Part shown: piece by piece, positions 1 to 6,003 of the stretch
Layout of the letters: every line of letters begins with the position of its first letter
Position numbering within the stretch: position 1 is the first letter of the stretch
The notes under the pieces: generated by a model
Seen by the model: only the letters and a program-made list of their open reading frames with translations
The model's database searches: none
Told to the model about the DNA's origin: nothing
Translations under genes and position numbers: made by a program
Source of the DNA: JBHAEP01 sp041855665
Lineage (GTDB): Bacteria; Patescibacteriota; Saccharimonadia; Saccharimonadales; Saccharimonadaceae
Assembly: GCA_041855665.1 (NCBI GenBank)
Contig: JBHAEP010000048.1
Location: forward strand, 1-8,527
Direction of reading: 5' to 3'
Length of the DNA: 8,527 bases

Positions 1-1590
1 AGTGCACTTTTAACTAGGCGTGATGTTATTATTGTTGCTAGCGTGAGCTGTATTTATGGAATCGGCTCACCCGAGGACTACGCTCAGATGTCAATAAAAG
101 TAAAGGTGGGTGAAAGGCGTCAGCAGGATAAATTTGTTCGACTTTTGACTGATATTCAGTATCAGCGCAGTGATATAGATTTTGCTAGGGCTACTTTTAG
201 GGTTCGCGGTGATGTTGTCGATGTTTTTCCTGCAGGCAAAGATCAGGCGTATAGGATTGAGTTTTTTGGCGATGAGGTTGATAGGATTACGGAAATCGAT
301 CCTTTAACAGGTGAGATTTTAGGTAGCCCTAGTATGATAACTATCTTCCCAAGTAGCCACTATGTTACACCAAAAGAAAAAGTTGAATTCGCGCTTGAGG
401 GTATACGCAAGGAATTCAAGGAGAGATTGGAGTGGTTTGAAAAACACGATAAGCATCTCGAAGCGCAGCGACTTTCTCAGCGAACTAAATATGATATTGA
501 AATGCTAGAAGAGGTTGGTTTTGTGAAGGGTATTGAGAATTATTCAAGGTATTTAACTAATCGAGAGCCCGGTGAGCAACCAGCCACTCTTTTGGATTAT
601 TTCCCTGATGATTTCTTGCTTTTGGTTGACGAGAGTCATATGACTTTACCACAGGTGCGCGGAATGTATAATGGCGATCGTGCACGCAAGGAGGTTTTGG
701 TTGAGCATGGCTTTAGGTTGCCTAGTGCATTGGACAATCGTCCATTAAAGTTTGAGGAATTTGATCGTCACATTAATAAAGCTATTTATGTTTCAGCAAC
801 TCCAGGGGTGTACGAACTAGAACATAGTCCAAAGCCAGCCGAGCAAGTGATTCGTCCGACTGGACTTTTGGACCCGCCGATCGAAGTTCGACCAATAGAT
901 GGCCAGGTTGATGATTTAATCGATGAAATTCGTAAAACTATTAAAAAGGGTCAACGAGCTTTGGTTACTACCTTAACAAAGCGAATGGCGGAAGATTTAT
1001 CGCAATATCTCGTTGAGATTGGCATCAAGACGGCTTATATTCACAGCGAAGTGGATACTTTAGAGCGTGGAGATATTTTGAGAGATTTGCGGCGCGGTGT
1101 TTATGATGTTTTAGTTGGAATTAATCTTTTGCGAGAAGGTTTGGATCTGCCGGAAGTTAGCCTAGTGGCTATAATGGATGCCGACAAAGAAGGCTTTTTG
1201 CGAAGTGAAAGCGCTTTGATTCAGACTATTGGTCGTGCCGCTCGACACCAAGAAGGTCGGGTTCTGATGTATGGCGATAGGATAACTAGGAGTATGCAGG
1301 CTGCCATAGATGAAACGAATCGAAGGCGTGAAATTCAGCAAAAATACAACCGAGATAATAACATCACTCCTAGGAGTGTATCTAAAGATATTGATGAAGG
1401 TTTGCGAGCTATTATTCCTGGTAAAGAAGAGGAGGTTCCGAAATTAGACCTCAAAAAGATTCCGAAAGATGAATACGCGACCTTGATACGCGAAATGACG
1501 GCTCAAATGGAGGTGGCGAGTGCTAATTTAGAGTTTGAGAAAGCGGCAGAATTGCGAGATAATATTAAGGAAATTCAATCGAGAATGTAA
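1..1590 (+). CDS. uvrB: UvrABC system protein B, 3' part (5' end outside window)
   Basis: UvrB is the damage-verifying helicase-like ATPase of nucleotide excision repair; it is loaded by UvrA and recruits UvrC for incision. The frame is open from base 1, so this is the last 529 residues of the protein. Judging from E. coli UvrB, roughly 125-130 N-terminal residues are missing, including Walker A and the beta-hairpin. Visible in order (window residue numbers): the ASVSCIYG segment at about 13-20, the DESH Walker B at 210-213, YVSATPG at 263-269, the GINLLREGLDLPE motif V region, and motif VI QTIGRAAR at 408-415 with its arginines. A UVR motif that contacts UvrC lies at about 494-529. The GTG at 43 is an internal valine of the conserved ASVS segment, not a start. 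The gene ends in TAA and no terminator follows, so read-through into the next gene is plausible. Confidence 0.97.
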   Translation, partial: SALLTRRDVIIVASVSCIYGIGSPEDYAQMSIKVKVGERRQQDKFVRLLTDIQYQRSDIDFARATFRVRGDVVDVFPAGKDQAYRIEFFGDEVDRITEIDPLTGEILGSPSMITIFPSSHYVTPKEKVEFALEGIRKEFKERLEWFEKHDKHLEAQRLSQRTKYDIEMLEEVGFVKGIENYSRYLTNREPGEQPATLLDYFPDDFLLLVDESHMTLPQVRGMYNGDRARKEVLVEHGFRLPSALDNRPLKFEEFDRHINKAIYVSATPGVYELEHSPKPAEQVIRPTGLLDPPIEVRPIDGQVDDLIDEIRKTIKKGQRALVTTLTKRMAEDLSQYLVEIGIKTAYIHSEVDTLERGDILRDLRRGVYDVLVGINLLREGLDLPEVSLVAIMDADKEGFLRSESALIQTIGRAARHQEGRVLMYGDRITRSMQAAIDETNRRREIQQKYNRDNNITPRSVSKDIDEGLRAIIPGKEEEVPKLDLKKIPKDEYATLIREMTAQMEVASANLEFEKAAELRDNIKEIQSRM

Positions 1591-1644
1591 AATTTCAGGA
1601 TTTTTTCAGAATTTATTTGTAAGATTCTTAAAAAGGAGATAGCA

Positions 1645-2445
1645 ATGACAGATAATAAGCAGAATGAAAAACAATCAGGTAAAATTAAAGGAGATAAGAT
1701 CGTTGAAGAAAAAAGCCTTAAAAATGATACTAGAGAAGCTGTTAGAGAAGAAGAAGCTTCACGGGTGGAAGAAAAAAGCGGCCGAAATGATACTAAAGAA
1801 AGTCAAGTAGTGGCCAAATCTAAGAAAAAACTCCCGGCTCTAGCTGATTCAATTGCTGTTGAATATTTACTAGCTTGTATTAGTTTGGTATTTGCTATCG
1901 TTGGATTTGGAGTTGGTGCATTAGGTTATTCATCTGCATTTTTCTCTGGAAATAGTTTTTTGATTAGCCTGGTTGTTATATTTGCTTCTTTTGGGTTGAT
2001 CAATGCTATTGTTGCCAGGACTTTGTTTAGCAGGGTTTCAAATTCCATTCAAGCTCGCCCAGGTTTTGTAGGTCGGAAAGCTTACAAGTATACGACATAT
2101 GGAACTTATGCAGTACTATTGTTGATTGCTATTTTTGTGATTTCACTCATGGCGTCTAATTTGATTTCGTCATTAGTATTCTTGAAGGGATTATATTTGG
2201 GGCAATTTTTAATGGGCGGAGCGGTGCTTTTAATCACAGCTTTTGCATCGATGTATTTTCGTAGTATTGTTGTCGGACAAAATAAAAGCGCAGCTTTGTC
2301 AAATATGGTTCTGGTTGCGACATCAATTTTAGCCGGCTTGGTTATAATTTCTGGACTATTTTTAAGCATATCTAATATTGTAAAAACTATGGATAATGGC
2401 TATGGCCGAGGAAGTTCGCGAATCGAAAATTATCGCGCTAGATAA
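1645..2445 (+). CDS. Hypothetical five-helix membrane protein with charged N-terminus
   Basis: I do not recognise the family. The 266-residue protein has a very hydrophilic N-terminus of about 70 residues rich in Lys, Glu and Asn. Five hydrophobic segments follow at about 74-96, 104-125, 153-178, 184-205 and 219-243, and then a short polar tail (YGRGSSRIENYRAR). There is no signal peptide; the Lys-rich stretch KSKKK (58-62) before helix 1 argues for a cytosolic N-terminus. The loop between helices 2 and 3 is basic (SRVSNSIQARPGFVGRKAYK) and probably also cytosolic. The N-terminal region contains a duplicated 12-residue motif (20-31 and 41-52). The start is supported by AAGGAG at 1633-1638, 6 nt before the ATG. 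It lies 54 nt after uvrB with no terminator between, so co-transcription is possible, and a strong terminator follows it. A role in excision repair is not implied by anything in the sequence. Confidence 0.85.
   Translation: MTDNKQNEKQSGKIKGDKIVEEKSLKNDTREAVREEEASRVEEKSGRNDTKESQVVAKSKKKLPALADSIAVEYLLACISLVFAIVGFGVGALGYSSAFFSGNSFLISLVVIFASFGLINAIVARTLFSRVSNSIQARPGFVGRKAYKYTTYGTYAVLLLIAIFVISLMASNLISSLVFLKGLYLGQFLMGGAVLLITAFASMYFRSIVVGQNKSAALSNMVLVATSILAGLVIISGLFLSISNIVKTMDNGYGRGSSRIENYRAR
1702..1800 (+). repeat. Imperfect 36-bp direct repeat inside the membrane protein gene
   Basis: Copies lie at 1702-1737 and 1765-1800. They encode VEEKSLKNDTRE and VEEKSGRNDTKE, which are 9 of 12 identical. 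The start-to-start distance is 63 bp (21 codons), so the reading frame is kept. The repeat lies entirely in the hydrophilic N-terminal tail. Confidence 0.75.
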
Positions 2446-2466
2446 TTTAGTTTAATTTAATCATAG

Positions 2467-2508
2467 AAGGTCAAGGCTGATTTAGTCTTGGCCTTTGTTG
2501 TTTGATTT
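2467..2508 (+). terminator. Rho-independent terminator after the membrane protein gene
   Basis: A 12-bp stem pairs 2467-2478 (AAGGTCAAGGCT) with 2484-2495 (AGTCTTGGCCTT). It contains two G-U pairs and closes a 5-nt loop (GATTT). A T-rich tail follows (TGTTGTTTGATTT). It separates the uvrB/membrane-protein block from the helicase transcription unit. Confidence 0.88.
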
Positions 2509-2530
2509 ATTTTCATTAAAATGATAGAAT
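2502..2530 (+). promoter_or_regulatory. Predicted sigma70-type promoter for the DEAD-box helicase
   Basis: TTGATT (2502-2507) and TAGAAT (2525-2530) are separated by 17 bp. TGA directly precedes the -10 box, giving an extended -10. The predicted start is near 2537, leaving a leader of about 135 nt before the ATG. The -35 box overlaps the T-rich tail of the preceding terminator. TATATAA immediately downstream offers an alternative -10 that would shift the start a few bases. Confidence 0.55.
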
Positions 2531-2559
2531 TATATAAGTAGCATTTTGAATTATGGAAT

Positions 2560-2606
2560 GTATCGATCACGCAATTTTATTTTAGAAAATTCCTGGCGTG
2601 AGATAC
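2560..2606 (+). promoter_or_regulatory. Bulged hairpin in the helicase 5' leader
   Basis: 2560-2564 (GTATC) pairs with 2602-2606 (GATAC), and 2567-2572 (TCACGC) pairs with 2596-2601 (GCGTGA). Together these form 11 base pairs interrupted only by the bulged GA at 2565-2566. An upper helix pairs 2573-2578 (AATTTT) with 2586-2591 (AAAATT) around a 7-nt loop. CCTG (2592-2595) bulges on the 3' side. The element lies wholly in the predicted untranslated leader, between the promoter and the ribosome binding site. Function is unknown; a leader element in front of an RNA helicase gene could mediate autoregulation or a cold response. Confidence 0.5.
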
Positions 2607-2647
2607 GATAAAAAATCTCTAGTTTTACAGTGCCGAGAAACACTAAT

Positions 2648-2660
2648 CTCCCGAAAGGAG
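2648..2660 (+). promoter_or_regulatory. Helicase ribosome binding site with possible self-pairing
   Basis: GAAAGGAG (2653-2660) lies 11 nt before ATG 2672 and decides that start over the in-frame GTG at 2630. The core GGAG (2657-2660) can pair with CTCC (2648-2651) around the loop CGAAA, which would mask the Shine-Dalgarno. The helix has only 4 bp, so it would be weak alone. Confidence 0.5.
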
Positions 2661-2671
2661 CTAAATTTTTT

Positions 2672-3901
2672 ATGTCAGAAAATCATCAGGGCGGTCGCCG
2701 CCGAAATTTTCGCGCCAATCAGAGTCGATCTGCTGGAGGACGTCCGCAACACAAACGACGATTTAATAATCGCAAGAAAAACAACGGTAAGCAGTATATT
2801 CATCCGTCGAAATTTATCAACAAAGCTAAAGACTACGAGGAAGTTGTTTACCAGCCAAAGCACAAGTTTACAGATTTTCCTTTCGGTGCTCAGTTGCAGG
2901 CGAATATTGCAGCTAAAGGCTACGTAAATCCAAGCGCTATTCAGGATCAGGCTATACCAGAGATTATATCTGGGAAGGATGTTATCGGGCTGGCAAATAC
3001 TGGAACAGGCAAGACCGCAGCTTTTCTTTTGCCGATCTTGGAGCGACAGAGTGGAATTATGCTTCGACCAAGTGTTTTGGTTGTAGCGCCAACTCGCGAG
3101 CTTGCGCAGCAGATTGAGGAGCAAGCCTTTAAATTCAGTAAAGGTTTAGGGGTGTATTCAACCCTTGTAGTTGGTGGCATGAATATGGATCGTCAGATTC
3201 GGGCCCTTAAGCGACGTCCGCATATTATTATCGGGACACCTGGTCGACTTAAGGATTTGATTGAGCGTCGAGCGATTAATTTGAAAAATATGACAACTTT
3301 GGTTTTGGACGAAGCGGACAGGATGCTTGACATGGGATTTCTACCAGATATCAAGCAGATTGTAGCTGAATTTCCGAAGGAGCGACAAACGCTATTCTTT
3401 AGTGCGACTATCACTCCTGAGGTAGAGAAGATTGCGAATGAATTTTTAAGTAGTCCTGTGACAGTTTCTGTTCGTACGGGTGAAACTAGCGATCATGTTG
3501 AACAAACCGTTATCGAGGCAGAGAATCGTGACCACAAATATGAGCTACTAAAAGAACTTTTAAATGATGAAGCCTATGAAAAGGTTTTGGTTTTTGGTGA
3601 AACTAAATATGGAGTTCAGAGACTTAGCGATCAGCTTGGAAAGCATGGTATTCCAGCTGCAGCAATTCACGGGAATAAGAGTCAGTCTCAGCGACAGCGA
3701 GCTTTGAAACAATTCGCCAAAGAAGAAGTTAAGGTTTTAGTGGCGACTGATGTGGCTGCTCGAGGCTTGGATATTCCAAATGTTACTCATGTGATAAATT
3801 ATGATACACCTCAGACTTATGAGGATTACGTTCACCGCATCGGTCGAACTGGTCGAGGGGGAGCTAGAGGTAGCGCCCATACCTTTATTGAAAAACGATA
3901 A
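2672..3901 (+). CDS. DEAD-box ATP-dependent RNA helicase
   Basis: Cytosolic ATP-dependent RNA helicase of the DEAD-box family, which acts in ribosome assembly, mRNA turnover or cold-adapted RNA unwinding. Start at ATG 2672 (409 aa) is chosen because it follows GAAAGGAG; the upstream in-frame GTG at 2630 has no such site. Residues 1-55 are an Arg/Asn/Gly/Lys-rich, probably disordered RNA-binding tail. The helicase core follows: Q motif with F66 and Q91, motif I ANTGTGKT (108-115), Ia PTREL (140-144), Ib TPGR (189-192), II DEAD (213-216), III SAT (244-246), IV near VLVFGETK, V ATDVAARGLDIP, and VI HRIGRTGRGG. The protein stops about 11 residues after motif VI, so it lacks the C-terminal extension of CsdA/RhlE-type enzymes. 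It has its own promoter and a structured leader. All catalytic motifs look intact. The specific subfamily (RhlE-like or CshA-like) cannot be fixed here. Confidence 0.95.
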   Translation: MSENHQGGRRRNFRANQSRSAGGRPQHKRRFNNRKKNNGKQYIHPSKFINKAKDYEEVVYQPKHKFTDFPFGAQLQANIAAKGYVNPSAIQDQAIPEIISGKDVIGLANTGTGKTAAFLLPILERQSGIMLRPSVLVVAPTRELAQQIEEQAFKFSKGLGVYSTLVVGGMNMDRQIRALKRRPHIIIGTPGRLKDLIERRAINLKNMTTLVLDEADRMLDMGFLPDIKQIVAEFPKERQTLFFSATITPEVEKIANEFLSSPVTVSVRTGETSDHVEQTVIEAENRDHKYELLKELLNDEAYEKVLVFGETKYGVQRLSDQLGKHGIPAAAIHGNKSQSQRQRALKQFAKEEVKVLVATDVAARGLDIPNVTHVINYDTPQTYEDYVHRIGRTGRGGARGSAHTFIEKR

Positions 3902-3910
3902 TCTTTGCCA

Positions 3911-3938
3911 TTGTTAACCATAGCGCTCATGTTATACT
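3911..3938 (+). promoter_or_regulatory. Extended -10 promoter giving a leaderless pilin-propeller mRNA
   Basis: TTGTTA (3911-3916), a 16-bp spacer, and TATACT (3933-3938) preceded by TGT form an extended -10 promoter. The ATG begins at 3945, 6 nt after the -10, so the predicted transcription start falls on or next to its A. No Shine-Dalgarno is present. The alternative -35 TTGCCA (3905-3910) would give a 22-bp spacer and is less likely. Confidence 0.6.
3915..3934 (+). promoter_or_regulatory. Operator-like 20-bp dyad between -35 and -10
   Basis: TAAC (3915-3918), CAT, AGCGCT (3922-3927), CAT and GTTA (3931-3934) form a centred dyad with 14 of 20 symmetric positions. It overlaps the last two bases of the -35 box and the first two of the -10 box, so a bound protein would block RNA polymerase. 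No regulator is encoded nearby, and chance symmetry is possible. Confidence 0.35.
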
Positions 3939-3944
3939 AAAAGT

Positions 3945-5672
3945 ATGGAACGTGGGCGTTTTTCTTTTGGTGGATTTGCATTGCCGTCTGTTGTTTTGAG
4001 TTCGGTAATTCTACTTATGGTTTTAGGTGCAGCGATGCAGGGTTTAGCTTCAATTCGATCCGGTATCGCTAGTCAATATTATAATCAATTAGCTTTTGAG
4101 GCGGCGGAATCAGGGGCTGCTATTGCCGAAGAGTGCCTAAAGCAGGGCTATCGATGGACTTCTCCGATGTCCACGTATACGGAGAAATGCTCCGGTAGGG
4201 GAAACTTGTCTTGTTCGGGTCATGGGTCTGATTATGCTGAAAGAAGATGTGCAGTTGCGAGCAATTTAGATGTTTCTACTAGGGTTGTAATTCATCCGCC
4301 AGAAGTTAATATGGGTGTAACTAGGGTTAAAGTTGAAGGTATAGCAACTAAATTTCCTCGCGGTCACGGGGGCGGAGTTCGTCCGGTAGCTGAATATAAG
4401 TCGGTGATTTATCGTTCAATAATTCAAGAAAATGATCAAGCGAAAACTCGAGCAACTCAAAGGTATTGGTATTTTGGGACTCAAGCTGCGATTGATTTTG
4501 GTGTCAGCGGCGATAGCAGTCGAATCTTTAGAAATAATACAAGATACACCGCCGGAGAAGGCGTAACTGTCATTACGGATACGTCTGGTAATTTAAAGTT
4601 TTGGACTGACGGTAGGAGTGTTTTCAATAGTAGTGGGGCTGTTATGTATAACAGTACAGGATTAAATGGTAGTAGCAGTGGAACCCAGGCGGCAGCTTCT
4701 TTTCCACTTAACTCCGGTCGAGACGGCAAATATATCATTGTAACCAATAGTGCCGACACTTCAAGTCTAGCTAGCGCTAGAGGTCTAGGTGAGCTTTATT
4801 ATTCAATTGTCGATATGTCGCTAGATGGCGGGAAGGGTGGTATTCAAGATGAGGCAAAAAATACGCCCTTATGGACAGGTAAATTAGGATATACTACTGA
4901 GGCCCTTACTGTGGCGCCAAAGAGTAGCGGAGATGGCTACTGGGTTATAACAACCACTAAACCGAGTTTAGATATTTTAGTTTTTGATTTTAATAATGAT
5001 GGTTTTAGTGGAAATCCGCCACAGAGATTCTCTACAGGTCTAAATTATGCAACTTATGCTCCTGGTCCGACGAATTTAGGTTTCGATAGTATGAATTTTA
5101 ATAAAAGCTACTCTCAGCTAGCTATTAGTTCTGGTAAAAATTGTTTAAACTCTGCATCTTGTCGCTCTCCGCTACCTTCCGGTTTAGCTAGGGTTGTTGA
5201 TTTTTCAGCCGACACGGGCAAGATAACTCCAAAGTACGAATGGAATGTATCTATACGACCAACTGCAGACAGTCCTTATAGTGAAAATTATGGAATATCT
5301 TTTTCACCAAAGGAAAATTATCTGTATGTTTCTACGCTATACAGGGCGGGATTGTTTCGTTATAAAATTAGTGGAGCTCAGTCGTCTGACGATGTAAAAA
5401 ATAGTGAAGAGTATATAGCTAATACTAGTACAGCCAATAGTGGCGGTGGTCAGGTTTTAGCGGGTCCAGATGGAAAGATGTATGTTGCAAACTACGGTAT
5501 GAGATCAGTCAGTGTAATTAATAACCCCGATAATCCAACCTTGCCAGGCAGCAGCACTGCCGATTCTATAGGCTGGATTTATAATGGAATTACCCTACCT
5601 AGCGGTACATATAGTCGCTATGGCTTACCTCAAATGGTAACTGTCTATTCTCCAAAAATTATATCTTATTAA
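3945..5672 (+). CDS. Type IV pilin-like protein with C-terminal beta-propeller
   Basis: A 575-residue predicted surface protein. The N-terminus MERGRFSFGG|FALPSVVLSS looks like a short prepilin leader with cleavage after G10, followed by a hydrophobic helix (about 12-35). The amphipathic stretch FEAAESGAAIAEECL (51-65) resembles PilX-type minor pilins. The +5 position is Ser instead of Glu, as in some minor pilins and pseudopilins. Residues 1-170 carry C64, C82, C90 and C102, possibly disulphide-bonded; C400 and C406 form a further pair. From about 174 (YWYFG) to the end the protein follows the propeller fold common in Bacteroidetes gliding/type IX-secreted proteins. Its landmarks are TDTSGNLKFWTDG (211-223), EALTVAPK with GYWVITT (from 319), YGISFSPKENYLYVST (449-463), AGPDGKMYVANY (506-517) and terminal GLPQMVTVYSP (560-570). 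No type IX sorting domain follows. Likely role (inference): a pilus-associated or surface-anchored adhesin or binding protein. It has its own promoter and no pilus genes beside it in this window. Confidence 0.8.
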   Translation: MERGRFSFGGFALPSVVLSSVILLMVLGAAMQGLASIRSGIASQYYNQLAFEAAESGAAIAEECLKQGYRWTSPMSTYTEKCSGRGNLSCSGHGSDYAERRCAVASNLDVSTRVVIHPPEVNMGVTRVKVEGIATKFPRGHGGGVRPVAEYKSVIYRSIIQENDQAKTRATQRYWYFGTQAAIDFGVSGDSSRIFRNNTRYTAGEGVTVITDTSGNLKFWTDGRSVFNSSGAVMYNSTGLNGSSSGTQAAASFPLNSGRDGKYIIVTNSADTSSLASARGLGELYYSIVDMSLDGGKGGIQDEAKNTPLWTGKLGYTTEALTVAPKSSGDGYWVITTTKPSLDILVFDFNNDGFSGNPPQRFSTGLNYATYAPGPTNLGFDSMNFNKSYSQLAISSGKNCLNSASCRSPLPSGLARVVDFSADTGKITPKYEWNVSIRPTADSPYSENYGISFSPKENYLYVSTLYRAGLFRYKISGAQSSDDVKNSEEYIANTSTANSGGGQVLAGPDGKMYVANYGMRSVSVINNPDNPTLPGSSTADSIGWIYNGITLPSGTYSRYGLPQMVTVYSPKIISY

Positions 5673-5675
5673 ATT

Positions 5676-5704
5676 TTGCACGATTTTTACAGATGTCGTA
5701 TACT
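5676..5704 (+). promoter_or_regulatory. Promoter giving a leaderless gatC transcript
   Basis: TTGCAC (5676-5681), a 17-bp spacer and TATACT (5699-5704) form a near-consensus promoter that begins 4 nt after the propeller gene stop. The -10 ends 6 nt before ATG 5711, so transcription should start on the ATG. The possible ATG at 5694 region in front of the -10 would lie inside the promoter and is not on this transcript. Confidence 0.65.
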
Positions 5705-5710
5705 ATTTAT

Positions 5711-6001
5711 ATGACAGAAATTTCTCAGGATGACGTGTTGCAGTTGGCACGTTTAAGCAGTTTGGAGTTAAAACCAGACGAAGCGGCTGCACTTCAAAAA
5801 GACCTTGCGAATATTGTTGATTATATAAATGAGCTTGCAGAGCTTGACACATCTGGAGTTGAACCAACTTTTATGGTTGGTGATATGGTTAATGTGGTTC
5901 GCGAAGATGAAATTGATCAAAGTCTACCTAGTCGCGAAGAACTATTGTCTTTAGCTCCAGACACTGAAGCTGGTCAAATTAAAGTTCCGAAGGTGTTATA
6001 G
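5711..6001 (+). CDS. gatC: Asp-tRNA(Asn)/Glu-tRNA(Gln) amidotransferase subunit C
   Basis: GatC is the small subunit that wraps between GatA and GatB and stabilises the GatCAB complex. That complex amidates mischarged Glu-tRNAGln and Asp-tRNAAsn in the cytosol. The 96-residue product has the expected layout. An N-terminal helical pair covers VLQLARLSSLELKPDEAAALQKDLANIVDYINELAELDTSGVEP. An extended segment with a VVREDE motif follows, and the C-terminus is IKVPKVL, a family signature. I start it at ATG 5711 because the -10 box TATACT (5699-5704) lies between this codon and the next upstream in-frame start (5693), which would be upstream of transcription. There is no Shine-Dalgarno, so initiation is probably leaderless. 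It is the first gene of the gat cluster and lies 2 nt before gatA. Confidence 0.93.
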   Translation: MTEISQDDVLQLARLSSLELKPDEAAALQKDLANIVDYINELAELDTSGVEPTFMVGDMVNVVREDEIDQSLPSREELLSLAPDTEAGQIKVPKVL

Positions 6002-6003
6002 TT

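Noticed and set aside
43..45. GTG as a start codon for a 515-residue UvrB
   Set aside because: The frame is open to base 1 and residues 1-14 match the conserved UvrB segment ending ASVS; the GTG encodes an internal valine.
1620..1630. Palindrome TAAGA-T-TCTTA just before the membrane protein ribosome binding site, with TAAGAT as a possible -10
   Set aside because: There is no convincing -35 at the right distance, and the loop is too short for an RNA hairpin. It is weak in AT-rich DNA.
1591..1644. Terminator after uvrB
   Set aside because: T-runs are present but there is no stable GC-containing stem; only 4-bp helices can be drawn.
2630..2671. GTG start for the helicase adding 14 residues (MPRNTNLPKGAKFF)
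   Set aside because: These codons contain the GAAAGGAG ribosome binding site for ATG 2672, and no Shine-Dalgarno precedes the GTG.
2598..2927. 109-residue plus-strand open frame overlapping the helicase start
   Set aside because: It is a frame-shifted shadow of the helicase gene with no family resemblance or own ribosome binding site. Its upstream part is the structured leader.
2675..3124. 149-residue minus-strand open frame
   Set aside because: It lies opposite the conserved helicase coding sequence, has no recognisable domain or promoter, and behaves as a shadow of that gene.
5693..5710. Upstream gatC start adding six residues
   Set aside because: The region contains the -10 box TATACT, and the added residues have no match to the GatC pattern.
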